Of a stretch of 64,000 bases of DNA, positions 8,938 to 16,675 are shown piece by piece. Source of the DNA: Grimontia sedimenti (lineage in GTDB: Bacteria > Pseudomonadota > Gammaproteobacteria > Enterobacterales > Vibrionaceae); NCBI RefSeq assembly GCF_011045095.1, contig NZ_JAALDL010000011.1:62001-126000 (forward strand). Direction: 5' to 3'. How positions within the stretch are numbered: the stretch's first letter is position 1; the number at the start of each line of letters is the position of its first letter. The notes beneath the pieces are model-generated. The model was not told where the DNA came from. It worked only from the letters and a program-made list of their open reading frames with translations, and made no database searches. The translations under genes and the position numbers were made by a program.

Positions 8938-9090
8938 GCCACCCTCTCATTCTTGCCGCATGAGATACCATTACTGATCAACTTTCAGTGATCCGTGATT
9001 GGCGCGTTTCTGTATTGAAAATCATAATTTTAATGCAGAGAAACCACTCTGCACTTGCTGCTAAAACGTGGCAGTTGTGAGGGAATGGCA

Positions 9091-9366
9091 ATGAAAAATG
9101 AACTCAACCCAGCGAAGTTACTTGCTGCTTTTGAAGTGGTGATGGAAAAAGGCGAAGACACCGAATTTGGTAAGATTTATGAAGGTGTGGAAGCATCGAC
9201 AGACTACGACGGTTACAACGTCTATCTGAGGGGTAATGGTGTGGAACTGCATATCGGGTTCCACAACACCTATGATTTGAAATACGACCAAGCCCATCTG
9301 AGAGACAGTTTTCTGAAAAAGGTCGAGGCTTTAGTGACAGATAAAGTCGTTGATGACCACCATTAA
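9091..9366 (+). CDS. DUF3081-like small protein
   Basis: A 91-residue acidic cytoplasmic protein. The arrangement KNELNPAKLLAAFEVVMEKGE, then YDGYNVYL and ELHIGFHNTYDL, matches my memory of the gammaproteobacterial DUF3081 family; function unknown. Two ATGs are 6 nt apart. GAGGG at 9079-9083 is 7 nt from ATG 9091 but 1 nt from ATG 9085, so 9091 is chosen. It is a single-gene unit closed by a strong hairpin. Confidence 0.75.
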   Translation: MKNELNPAKLLAAFEVVMEKGEDTEFGKIYEGVEASTDYDGYNVYLRGNGVELHIGFHNTYDLKYDQAHLRDSFLKKVEALVTDKVVDDHH

Positions 9367-9368
9367 AA

Positions 9369-9394
9369 AGCCCGGAATCTCCGGGCTATTTTTT
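9369..9394. terminator. Bidirectional terminator
   Basis: Stem AGCCCGGA (9369-9376) with TCCGGGCT (9380-9387), 3-nt loop, then ATTTTTT. A-rich sequence on the left side lets it also serve the convergent acyltransferase gene. Confidence 0.85.
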
Positions 9395-10460
9395 ACTTAG
9401 TGGTTTCTGCTGGCGTCAGTGCTTTTTTTCCTTGCGTCATTTCCACCAGAAATCGCGTCAACGGTGTCTTCTCTAAGCACCACACCAAGCCCAGTGAGAG
9501 CAAAATAGTCAAAGGTGCCACAAGCATGTCTTTCACCGGCCCTTCAATCGCATGCATGCCGAACAGATTAAACAGCAAGATCAACGGTACGAAATGCGCG
9601 ACATACACACCCAAAACACGCTTGCTAAGGGCAAAGGTGAGTGGCGTATTGCCGAGGTTCGGGTGATTCAGTAAAAGGGCAAATAATCCTAGCGCCATCA
9701 CTGGTGTGCCAATCAGGAAGTCATGATTGGCCATCCACATATCGTATCGAGACAGGTTAACGCCTTCTGCTAAACAGAGTGCCATGCCGCCAGTCGTCAT
9801 TGTCCAAGCCGCTTTGTTGGAGAAGCGGATATTGCGACGTCGCATTTCGAATCCCGCGGTGACCATCAATAAGCTGAAAAAGGGTCCATTGCGGGTAAAG
9901 ATGGGTGCTTCCCCTTCCATAATAGGTTGGTAGCTACCCGCACCCAGTCCCCAAACATACAGACCGAGTGCCAGAGGCATGATAAGGCCTTGCTGGTTCT
10001 TATTAATCAGCAAAGCGAGTATACCAAGCGCTGAAAGCAGCCCCGGGATATACCAAAGATGCACCAAGCCACCTTCAAAAAGCGTGTTGAGCGGAGCTTG
10101 AAGTAGATAGTTCCAGTATCCAGTGCGCTCTGTCAGATAGCCTTCTGTCATGACAACATCCAACCGGAAAGGTACTGCAAGATAAATAAGGCTCCAAGCC
10201 AGCCATATCAGCATCAATGGCTTGGCGTAGTGCATAAACGTGCGGGTTGGGTTTTCAGTCAGTTTAGGTTGGACAAAGTAACCCGTCAGAACAAAAAAGA
10301 AAGGAACGGCGAAGCGGCAGATTTGGTTAATTACATCGGACAGTGTGTTGATGCCTTCGCTGTAAGCCTCCCCACGAAGAGGGCCTGCGTGGATGATGAC
10401 AACGGCGAGAATGGCCAATAAACGACCCATCTCTAGTGAAGGGATACGGGCGTTGGACAT
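9393..10460 (-). CDS. Acyltransferase 3 family membrane protein
   Basis: A 355-residue polytopic protein with about ten membrane segments. It opens with the family signature EMGRLLAILAVVIIHAGP, whose His (about residue 24) is the presumed catalytic base, followed by FAVPFFFVLTGYF. Members move acetyl or other acyl groups to surface carbohydrates or lipids. It stands alone, without a polysaccharide locus, so the acceptor cannot be inferred. ATG 10460 has a GAGG-type site upstream. Confidence 0.85.
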   Translation of the reverse strand: MSNARIPSLEMGRLLAILAVVIIHAGPLRGEAYSEGINTLSDVINQICRFAVPFFFVLTGYFVQPKLTENPTRTFMHYAKPLMLIWLAWSLIYLAVPFRLDVVMTEGYLTERTGYWNYLLQAPLNTLFEGGLVHLWYIPGLLSALGILALLINKNQQGLIMPLALGLYVWGLGAGSYQPIMEGEAPIFTRNGPFFSLLMVTAGFEMRRRNIRFSNKAAWTMTTGGMALCLAEGVNLSRYDMWMANHDFLIGTPVMALGLFALLLNHPNLGNTPLTFALSKRVLGVYVAHFVPLILLFNLFGMHAIEGPVKDMLVAPLTILLSLGLVWCLEKTPLTRFLVEMTQGKKALTPAETTK

Positions 10461-10877
10461 GTAGTCTCCTCAAATTGCACAGCGTGCACTAGTAGAAAAA
10501 GCAGAGTGAACGCGAACTATATGTAATTCTCATCCTTAATCTGAGGCGTGATTCTCGAATATGCGAAGACGGGAATTAAAAGCGTTGCAAATTGTAAGTG
10601 ATTGGTTGAAAAAGCATCGGCAAATCTCCACATAGAAAAGCCAAACCTAATCACGCATTCGGGTCTACCCTGTATAGTCGAACGACCCTATTCCTGTGGG
10701 AAGCGATTTCTCATGAAGGGTGTTTGGATATTCTGAGCTTGCCGAAACTGTAGAAGGCGAGCACTAGAAGCGAGGAAAGTGGCACCAAGATGCGCAGAAA
10801 TGTATCGAATCGGCTATCAGTGAAAACTTATCTGATATCACTGTGTTCTACATGTTTCTTTACGCGACGACGCCTGC
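10461..10877. other. Intergenic region upstream of EF-G2, no gene seen
   Basis: About 420 bp between the divergent acyltransferase and EF-G2 genes. No frame with a convincing start and ribosome site, and no clear RNA gene. The 3' end holds the candidate EF-G2 promoter. Confidence 0.5.
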
Positions 10878-10890
10878 TATACTCCCGGCC
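10855..10890 (+). promoter_or_regulatory. Candidate EF-G2 promoter with GC-rich discriminator
   Basis: A good -10 hexamer TATACT (10878-10883) is followed directly by a GC-rich stretch (cccggcc, 10884-10890). A discriminator like this is typical of stringently controlled translation genes. The -35 element 17 bp upstream (TTTCTT) is poor, so the call is tentative. Confidence 0.4.
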
Positions 10891-10926
10891 CTGATATAAG
10901 CCAGTAATTGTTTATAGAGACGAACA

Positions 10927-11559
10927 ATGACAGATCTAAGTAAATACAGAAACATTGGTATTTTCGCGCACGTTGATGCGGGTAAAACCACTACTACCGA
11001 GCGTATCCTGAAGCTAACCGGTCAAATCCACAAGACTGGTGAGGTTCATGATGGTGAATCGACTACTGACTTCATGGAACAGGAAGCTGAGCGTGGTATT
11101 ACTATCCAGTCTGCAGCAGTTAGCTGTTTCTGGAAAGACCACCGCTTCAACGTTATCGATACTCCGGGACACGTTGACTTCACCGTTGAAGTTTACCGTT
11201 CTCTGAAAGTACTTGATGGCGGTATCGGTGTTTTCTGTGGTTCAGGCGGTGTTGAGCCTCAGTCTGAAACCAACTGGCGTTACGCTAACGAATCAGAAGT
11301 TGCACGTATCATCTTTGTAAACAAGCTGGACCGTATGGGTGCAGACTTCTTCAACGTAGTTGAGCAAGTTAAAAACGTTCTGGGCGCAAACCCAGTAGTT
11401 ATGACTCTGCCAATCGGCCGTGAAGATGAGTTCGTAGGTGTTGTAGACGTTCTGAATCGCCAAGCATACGTTTGGGACGAATCAGGTCTGCCAGAAAACT
11501 ACGAAATCAAAGACGTTCCAGAAGACATGCTTGATCAACTGGAAGAATACCGCGAATGA
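10927..11559 (+). CDS. fusA: Elongation factor G (second copy), N-terminal fragment before a frameshift
   Basis: These 210 codons encode the GTPase start of EF-G: G1 [10 protein letters not shown] (14-23), the GITI switch, DTPGHVDF and the NKLD guanine motif. The frame ends at TGA 11557-11559 directly after EEYRE, where family members continue with [10 protein letters not shown]. The DNA reads GCGAATGATG where GCGAAATGATG is expected, so one A is missing. The rest of the protein continues in the -1 frame from 11556. Codon use is strongly biased to the preferred set, as in highly expressed genes. The gene resembles the second EF-G of vibrios, not the str-operon copy. Either a sequencing indel or a recent inactivation is likely. 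Confidence 0.9.
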   Translation: MTDLSKYRNIGIFAHVDAGKTTTTERILKLTGQIHKTGEVHDGESTTDFMEQEAERGITIQSAAVSCFWKDHRFNVIDTPGHVDFTVEVYRSLKVLDGGIGVFCGSGGVEPQSETNWRYANESEVARIIFVNKLDRMGADFFNVVEQVKNVLGANPVVMTLPIGREDEFVGVVDVLNRQAYVWDESGLPENYEIKDVPEDMLDQLEEYRE

Positions 11560-13013
11560 TGATCGAAACTGCTGTTGAGCAAGACGATGATCTGATGATG
11601 GCATACATGGACGGCGAAGAGCCTTCTATCGAAGACATCAAGCGCTGCCTGCGTAAAGGTACTCGCGACTGTTCGTTCTTCCCAACTTTCTGTGGTTCTG
11701 CATTCAAAAACAAAGGTATGCAGCTGGTACTAGACGCAGTTGTAGATTACCTGCCGTCTCCAACAGAAGTTGACCCACAGCCACTGACTGACAAAGAAAC
11801 TGGTGAGCCAACTGGTGAAGTTGCAACTGTTTCTGCTGACGAGCCACTGCGCGCGCTGGCGTTCAAAATCATGGACGACCGCTTCGGTGCTCTGACCTTT
11901 ATCCGTATTTACTCTGGCGTAATGAAGAAGGGTGACACCATCCTGAACGCAGCGACGGGTAAAACTGAGCGTATCGGCCGTATGGTTGAGATGCAAGCTG
12001 ACCAGCGTAACGAGCTGACTTCAGCGCAAGCGGGTGACATCATCGCTGTTGTTGGTATGAAGAACGTTCAAACTGGTCACACTCTGTGTGATGTTAAGCA
12101 CGAATGTACTCTGGAACCAATGATCTTCCCAACTCCAGTAATCTCTATCGCTGTGTCTCCTAAGGACAAAGGCGGTTCTGAGAAAATGGGTATCGCGATC
12201 GGTAAGATGGTTGCAGAAGATCCATCATTCCAAGTTGAGACTGACGAAGATTCTGGCGAAACCATCCTGAAAGGTATGGGTGAACTTCACCTGGATATCA
12301 AAGTTGACATCCTGAAGCGTACTTACGGTGTAGACCTGATTGTTGGTCAACCACAGGTTGCTTACCGTGAAACTATCACTCAGCCAGTTGAAGACAGCTT
12401 CACTCACAAGAAGCAGTCTGGTGGTTCTGGTCAGTTCGGTAAGATCGACTACCGTATCAAGCCAGGTGAGCCAAACTCAGGCTTCACTTTCTCTTCTACT
12501 GTTGTTGGTGGTAACGTTCCTAAGGAATTCTGGCCAGCAATCGAGAAAGGTTTCGCGGGCATGATGGAAAACGGCGTACTGGCTGGCTTCCCAACTCTGG
12601 ACGTTGAAGTTGAGCTGTTCGACGGTGCCTTCCACGCAGTTGACTCATCAGCAATCGCGTTCGAAATCGCAGCGAAAGGTGCATTCCGTCAATCTATGCC
12701 AAAAGCTGGTCCACAGCTTCTTGAGCCAATCATGAAGGTTGACGTGTTCACTCCAGAAGATCACGTTGGTGATGTAATCGGTGACCTGAACCGTCGTCGT
12801 GGTATGATCAAAGACCAACAAGCTGGCGCAACTGGCGTTCGCATCAAGGGTGATGTACCACTGTCAGAAATGTTCGGTTACATCGGTACCCTGCGTACTA
12901 TGACTTCTGGTCGTGGTCAGTTCTCTATGGAGTTCGCACACTACGCACCATGTCCAGCAAACGTTGCTGAGAAAGTTATCGCTGAAGTTAAAGAGCGTAA
13001 CGCTAAGAAGTAA
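11556..13013 (+). CDS. fusA: Elongation factor G (second copy), C-terminal fragment after a frameshift
   Basis: The 485-codon remainder of EF-G: the end of the G domain, domain II ([24 protein letters not shown]), domains III-V with [12 protein letters not shown], domain IV ending near [18 protein letters not shown], and a C-terminal region with [16 protein letters not shown]. Joined to the upstream fragment it gives a normal EF-G of about 695 residues. ATG 11556 overlaps the upstream stop as ATGA, so in principle a translationally coupled second polypeptide could be made. No internal stop or other lesion is present and codon bias is intact, which argues for a very recent change or an assembly error. 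Confidence 0.9.
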   Translation: MMIETAVEQDDDLMMAYMDGEEPSIEDIKRCLRKGTRDCSFFPTFCGSAFKNKGMQLVLDAVVDYLPSPTEVDPQPLTDKETGEPTGEVATVSADEPLRALAFKIMDDRFGALTFIRIYSGVMKKGDTILNAATGKTERIGRMVEMQADQRNELTSAQAGDIIAVVGMKNVQTGHTLCDVKHECTLEPMIFPTPVISIAVSPKDKGGSEKMGIAIGKMVAEDPSFQVETDEDSGETILKGMGELHLDIKVDILKRTYGVDLIVGQPQVAYRETITQPVEDSFTHKKQSGGSGQFGKIDYRIKPGEPNSGFTFSSTVVGGNVPKEFWPAIEKGFAGMMENGVLAGFPTLDVEVELFDGAFHAVDSSAIAFEIAAKGAFRQSMPKAGPQLLEPIMKVDVFTPEDHVGDVIGDLNRRRGMIKDQQAGATGVRIKGDVPLSEMFGYIGTLRTMTSGRGQFSMEFAHYAPCPANVAEKVIAEVKERNAKK

Positions 13014-13036
13014 TTCTTAACGACTTTCTAAAAGAA

Positions 13037-13063
13037 AACCCCGCAGCTTGCTGCGGGGTTTTT
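13037..13063 (+). terminator. EF-G2 terminator
   Basis: Stem CCCCGCAG (13039-13046) and CTGCGGGG (13051-13058), loop CTTG, then TTTTT. AA before the stem lets it work weakly for the convergent gene too. Confidence 0.9.
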
Positions 13064-13084
13064 GTTTGTCTGTAGAACGTCTTT

Positions 13085-13552
13085 TTATTGCTGAGGTGTT
13101 GGTTGCGTGGCCAATCTTGCTAGAGTCACCAACGCTTTCTCTACTTTCCTCACCGCCAAGTCGCATTTATCCAACCTGTGGCGTTTAACGACATAGGCTG
13201 GGTTGTTATAACCAAGCCAGACAGTTCCATCATCGTCTTCCCATATCAGGGCTTTTTGCGGCAGGTCAATGCCCGCAGTCTGATTACACTCGATCAGAGA
13301 GCTACCGACGTTGGGGTTCCCAAAAATGACCAATTCCGTAGGACGCAAGTCTCTGCCTGTTTCTCGCGCACCATCCTCGTGGTCAATACGGCCTATCACA
13401 TTCAAACCATGCGCTCTTACTGCCGCTATAAGACGGTCTGTAGTGGTTCGTACATCGTATTGGCTTTGTACCTGAACCATTCCTTCCAGCGCCGTTGAAG
13501 GCAGGCTAACGAAGGCAGCAATGAACGCAAAAAGTCGGATGTTCAATTTCAT
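13085..13552 (-). CDS. Exported DUF302 domain protein
   Basis: A 155-residue protein with a cleavable signal peptide (basic start, core FAFIAAFVSL, STALE site) and a DUF302 domain recognisable from LRPTELVIFGNPNVGSSL, IDLPQKALIWEDDDGTVWLGYNNP. Some DUF302 proteins bind small ligands or metals; no reaction is established. ATG 13552 is chosen over the longer frame because AAGGA lies about 8 nt upstream and the signal peptide then begins properly. Single-gene unit. Confidence 0.85.
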   Translation of the reverse strand: MKLNIRLFAFIAAFVSLPSTALEGMVQVQSQYDVRTTTDRLIAAVRAHGLNVIGRIDHEDGARETGRDLRPTELVIFGNPNVGSSLIECNQTAGIDLPQKALIWEDDDGTVWLGYNNPAYVVKRHRLDKCDLAVRKVEKALVTLARLATQPTPQQ

Positions 13553-13593
13553 AGCTGAATCCTTTTTACGAATACCAAATTGAATAATCGCCA

Positions 13594-13669
13594 ATACCTA
13601 ACCCTCCATGTGCACTGTCATCAATGGAGTAAATGCCCAATAAATCAGTGTTAATGAATGGTTAGGTAT
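13594..13669. repeat. Nested inverted repeat in the intergenic region
   Basis: ATACCTAACC (13594-13603) is the exact reverse complement of GGTTAGGTAT (13660-13669). Inside it, CTCCAT (13604-13609) pairs with ATGGAG (13624-13629). It could form a cruciform or structured RNA. The remaining sequence from 13553 to 13914 shows no gene. Confidence 0.45.
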
Positions 13670-13914
13670 GCAGAAGATACCATTCATCACGTTTAAATGG
13701 ATGAAGTAGAACTGCATGCCGACACATAAAGACTAGCAAATTGTTTTAGAAGTCACTTAAATGACTGAGAATCAAATGTAGGAAAGTCAATGAAGTGAAG
13801 GCTATCTAGATGTTTTGGAGCGGGTTGTGACCAGAAATTTGGCACTCGTGTATGGTAACCGCAATTGGCGAGTTTATTTAGAAGGGATATTCATTAGCCA
13901 CGGCTGAAAAAGAA

Positions 13915-13939
13915 AATGCCCCGAATGGGGCATTTTTTC
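13915..13939. terminator. Terminator downstream of the lysine-rich peptide gene
   Basis: Stem AATGCCCC (13915-13922) and GGGGCATT (13927-13934) with GAAT loop. Runs of T follow on the plus strand, and TTCTTTTTC follows on the minus strand, so it can end the minus-strand peptide transcript. Confidence 0.75.
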
Positions 13940-13955
13940 TTGAGCGAGAAAAAGC

Positions 13956-14045
13956 TTAGGCTTTCTTAAGCGCTTTTTTGATTTTCTTCACTTTCGCTTT
14001 TGCTTTCTTCAGTGATTTTTTCAGTTCTTTCTTTGACTTTGCCAT
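13956..14045 (-). CDS. 29-residue lysine-rich peptide
   Basis: ATG at 14045 to TAA at 13956 gives 29 residues, 15 of them lysine and only one acidic. The spacing of Leu, Ala, Val and Ile (ELKKSLKKAKAKVKKIKKALKK) would make a cationic amphipathic helix. GGAG lies about 8 nt upstream of the ATG, and a terminator follows closely, so expression is plausible. It lies 64 nt after the ribbon-helix-helix gene on the same strand. Composition resembles both histone-H1-like DNA-binding tails and membrane-active cationic peptides. I recognise no family; function unknown. Confidence 0.6.
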   Translation of the reverse strand: MAKSKKELKKSLKKAKAKVKKIKKALKKA

Positions 14046-14109
14046 GATGCAATCTCCATTTAATTCTCAAATGAAGCTCTTAGGTACAACTTACTCCGAA
14101 GAACTCCTG

Positions 14110-14289
14110 TTAAAGGTCTTTTGACCCATTTTCCTTTAGGAACTGTTTAATAAACTTGCGAATTTCCCGTGCCGCCGAACTGTCCAGCTCTTCACAGAGC
14201 GACACGAATTCATCCCTTTGTTGGCCATTGATCCGGATGATGAGTTGGCTGTCTTTTTTGTTGGTGTCGCTTTTCTTTTTACTGGCCAT
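14110..14289 (-). CDS. Small ribbon-helix-helix-like protein
   Basis: A 59-residue protein: a basic N-terminus (ASKKKSDTNKK), a predicted strand QLIIRING, then helices DEFVSLCEELDSSAAREIRKFIKQFL, the shape of an Arc/MetJ/CopG DNA-binding domain. ATG 14289 is chosen because longer starts add an implausible hydrophobic leader, although the ribosome site is weak. A perfect 7-1-7 palindrome lies 25 bp upstream and may be its own operator. It precedes the lysine-rich peptide on the same strand, which recalls the regulator-first order of small autoregulated modules. Confidence 0.65.
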   Translation of the reverse strand: MASKKKSDTNKKDSQLIIRINGQQRDEFVSLCEELDSSAAREIRKFIKQFLKENGSKDL

Positions 14290-14313
14290 GCACAAAATCC
14301 GTATCGCCATTAG

Positions 14314-14328
14314 ATATACAATGTATAT
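14314..14328. promoter_or_regulatory. Perfect palindrome upstream of the RHH gene
   Basis: ATATACA-A-TGTATAT is a perfect 7-1-7 inverted repeat in an AT-rich promoter-like stretch, 25 bp ahead of the start codon. Size and place fit a site for an RHH dimer or tetramer repressing its own gene. Confidence 0.5.
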
Positions 14329-14482
14329 ACACAAGCGTAGCCCGCATCTAGTAAACTGTCAGCTTTTTAGAAGTAAATAACGTTGAGGTGCAAGCCAAAG
14401 CATTTAAGGCCATGGGTGGTGGGATTTGAGTTGGAAAATGGAAACGCCTGGCAATAACGACAAGCGTCTCCGGCGGTGGGAT

Positions 14483-15142
14483 TTATAAACCGTAGTAGGT
14501 AGAGAGATAAACCAGTACCGCTTCGTGGTCATCAGGATCTAATTCGTCCATGCCTTGCTCATCCACCATCCATTCAAGGGTTTCATCCCAACTGTCTTTG
14601 CTCAAACCTTGCTGGACGACAAGATGAAGAGAGTGGCAGGCTGAACAAACAGCAGCAACCAGCGCCATGTTTTCTCCGGGTTTGAGAATACCGTCTCCAA
14701 CAGACTTAACAGGAGCACCAGCGGAAGCGGTCGTCCAGAGTGGAGGATTCGGATTTTTACTGGCAAGCCAGGCAATTATAGCAGCCCTTGCACCCGGGTC
14801 TTCAACACCGGGAAACACCATATTGGTGCCCGGAGCGAATGTTGCTGGAGACTGCAAAAAGGCATCAAGCTTTTCTGCGTCCCATTGCCCTTGATGTTGT
14901 TTGAGCCCGCCGCTGTAGTTGAACCCTTCAAAAGAGGCGATATTACGGTCCGCCAACCCCCACAGGGGCGGGCCGACAACCGCAACACCATCAGACTCTA
15001 CCTGATGACAGGCTTTGCAAACCAGAGCTTGCTGTTCTCCTGACGCTATCAATTCTTCATTGGCGAAAAGCGCAGTACTGAAGAAAAAAAGCAAAGATAA
15101 AGAGAGCGGAGTAAACCGCTCAATGACGTTGAATCCATGCAT
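14483..15142 (-). CDS. Di-haem cytochrome c, sulfite dehydrogenase electron-acceptor subunit
   Basis: A 219-residue periplasmic protein. After a signal peptide come two c-type haem sites: CKACH (42-46) in a first domain with a candidate axial Met108 (GTNMVFPG), and CSACH (166-170) in a C-terminal domain with HLVVQQGLSKDSW and DEALEWMVDEQG-type sequence seen in sulfite dehydrogenase cytochromes. It begins 4 nt after the molybdoenzyme gene, so the two are co-transcribed. It should pass electrons from sulfite oxidation to the respiratory chain. Two haems make it more like SoxD than the single-haem SorB. Confidence 0.85.
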   Translation of the reverse strand: MHGFNVIERFTPLSLSLLFFFSTALFANEELIASGEQQALVCKACHQVESDGVAVVGPPLWGLADRNIASFEGFNYSGGLKQHQGQWDAEKLDAFLQSPATFAPGTNMVFPGVEDPGARAAIIAWLASKNPNPPLWTTASAGAPVKSVGDGILKPGENMALVAAVCSACHSLHLVVQQGLSKDSWDETLEWMVDEQGMDELDPDDHEAVLVYLSTYYGL

Positions 15143-15146
15143 CCAC

Positions 15147-16457
15147 TTACCCCTTCACGACAACCGCAACACGGTGAAAGCTGTTGTTGAGATAGCCTTT
15201 GGGGTTCCATGCAATGGCGAAGGGTTGGCTCACCCCCTGATCATCAGTGGCTTTTGCCCACACTTCGTAGTAGCCGGGTTGGGGGAATTGCACCTTAGCG
15301 TTGAAGGTTTGCCATGCACCTTCATTTGCTGGATCTGATAAATCCGCATCCATCCATGTTGCTCCGAAGTCTGTGGAGAGTTGTACGCTGTCTACTTTGC
15401 GGTCTCCTGACCAGGCGTGGCCTTTCACCATTAACTCGTTACCACTGATTTCAGTATTGGTTTGTGGCGACGTGATGAGCGACTTCACTGGCATACGCTC
15501 AATGATGACGAAATCTTCTTTCGCCACTTTCTCTCCCGGTGCGACAGGACGGTTGGGAACGCGGTAAGCCTTGCCCGTCATTTTCGGGCCGTCATGAACC
15601 TGATCCCTTACTTGAACACGTGTTAGCCATTTTTGTGAACAGGAGCCTGGCCATCCAGGGACCACCAGACGAAGTGGTGCGCCATTCATTGGATGAAGCG
15701 GTTCGCCATTTTGTTCAAAGGCTATCAGATTTTCCCCGCCCATCGCTTTAGCAATAGGTAATCCACGGGATATAGGGAGCTTATCTGCTTTCCCTGAAAG
15801 GTGTTTGTCAGCGCTGTAGTGTGCGGTGTATACGGCGCCATCCTGAACACCCGCGGCTTTGAGCACATCTGCGAGCCTAACGCCTGTCCAGTTTGAGCAT
15901 GCCACGGCACCGTAAGTCCACTGGTTGCCTTTGGCTTTGGGCTCAAAGAAAGCGCGGCCATTGCCTCCACATTCCACCACCAGTTGCTGTTCAACCACGT
16001 CGAAGTTTTTCTTCAGATCCTCTATGGTCAATGTCATCGGCTTATCAACTAGACCATCAATGGTAAGTGTCCAGCTATCTGCATCGACATCTGTCGGGGG
16101 GATACCGTTGTTACGGATAAAGTGTCGGGTGGTGGGTGTGATGTCATCGTTCAAAAGGTGAGGTGGCGTTTCTGCATTCATGGGTCTGTCGTTTAAAACG
16201 GTCAAACCGTCTTTTCCCTCAATCACCACATCTTCAAGGCCTTCTGCAAAAGCGGCGGGAATCATGCCAGCAGGCATATTTCGGTGAAAGGGAATGGCTC
16301 CTCCCAACACGGCTGCCATCGTGGCTAACCCTGCGCCTTTCAAAAAGCCTCGTCTGTCTGGGTAGCTAACCCTTCCGAATACTTTGTCATCTGCTGTTTC
16401 TGGGTTTTTTTCGTAATACTCGTAGATACCTTTTGGTGCGTTTTTTTCTTCTTTCAT
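15147..16457 (-). CDS. Periplasmic molybdopterin sulfite dehydrogenase (SorA/SoxC family)
   Basis: A 436-residue sulfite oxidase family protein. A twin-arginine signal is visible (DRRGFLKGAG, Arg35-Arg36, then an Ala/Gly-rich core), so the folded cofactor-bound enzyme is exported by Tat. The molybdenum ligand Cys163 lies in ECGGNGRAFF; the C-terminal part (about 325-436) is the Mo-co dimerisation domain. It oxidises sulfite to sulfate and hands electrons to the adjacent cytochrome. ATG 16457 has AAGGA 8 nt upstream. No soxXYZAB genes are nearby, so this looks like stand-alone sulfite detoxification rather than thiosulfate oxidation. Confidence 0.9.
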   Translation of the reverse strand: MKEEKNAPKGIYEYYEKNPETADDKVFGRVSYPDRRGFLKGAGLATMAAVLGGAIPFHRNMPAGMIPAAFAEGLEDVVIEGKDGLTVLNDRPMNAETPPHLLNDDITPTTRHFIRNNGIPPTDVDADSWTLTIDGLVDKPMTLTIEDLKKNFDVVEQQLVVECGGNGRAFFEPKAKGNQWTYGAVACSNWTGVRLADVLKAAGVQDGAVYTAHYSADKHLSGKADKLPISRGLPIAKAMGGENLIAFEQNGEPLHPMNGAPLRLVVPGWPGSCSQKWLTRVQVRDQVHDGPKMTGKAYRVPNRPVAPGEKVAKEDFVIIERMPVKSLITSPQTNTEISGNELMVKGHAWSGDRKVDSVQLSTDFGATWMDADLSDPANEGAWQTFNAKVQFPQPGYYEVWAKATDDQGVSQPFAIAWNPKGYLNNSFHRVAVVVKG

Positions 16458-16640
16458 GCTGCGTTCCTTCTTTTAGCCAACATCCTGGTAACTGGTATCA
16501 GTTACTCATCTACAAGCCCGTTTTAAATGTGCTGCAAAAGCGTAGTCAGCACCTGGAGAGACGGATCTCTCGGAACCGATAAAACAGTGAGGTACAAACA
16601 AAGGGACGGTGGAAGAAAGTCGTTAGATGCGTATCGAGAC

Positions 16641-16666
16641 AAAAAAATGCTCACCGAAGTGAGCAT
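16641..16666 (-). terminator. Terminator of the D-amino-acid enzyme gene
   Basis: Stem ATGCTCAC (16647-16654) and GTGAGCAT (16659-16666), tetraloop, with a run of seven T on the minus strand (16641-16647). Confidence 0.9.
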
Positions 16667-16675
16667 CTTAGGAAG

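Noticed and set aside
9001-9090. ATG 9085 as start of the DUF3081-like gene
   Set aside because: GAGGG is only 1 nt away from it; 7 nt from ATG 9091.
11545-11565. Programmed -1 frameshift in EF-G
   Set aside because: The correct frame shift is -1, but no slippery heptamer of the X-XXY-YYZ kind is present and EF-G genes are not known to use one.
13593-13594. Start of the DUF302 gene at 13594
   Set aside because: The extra 14 residues lack a ribosome site and would spoil the signal peptide; ATG 13552 has AAGGA.
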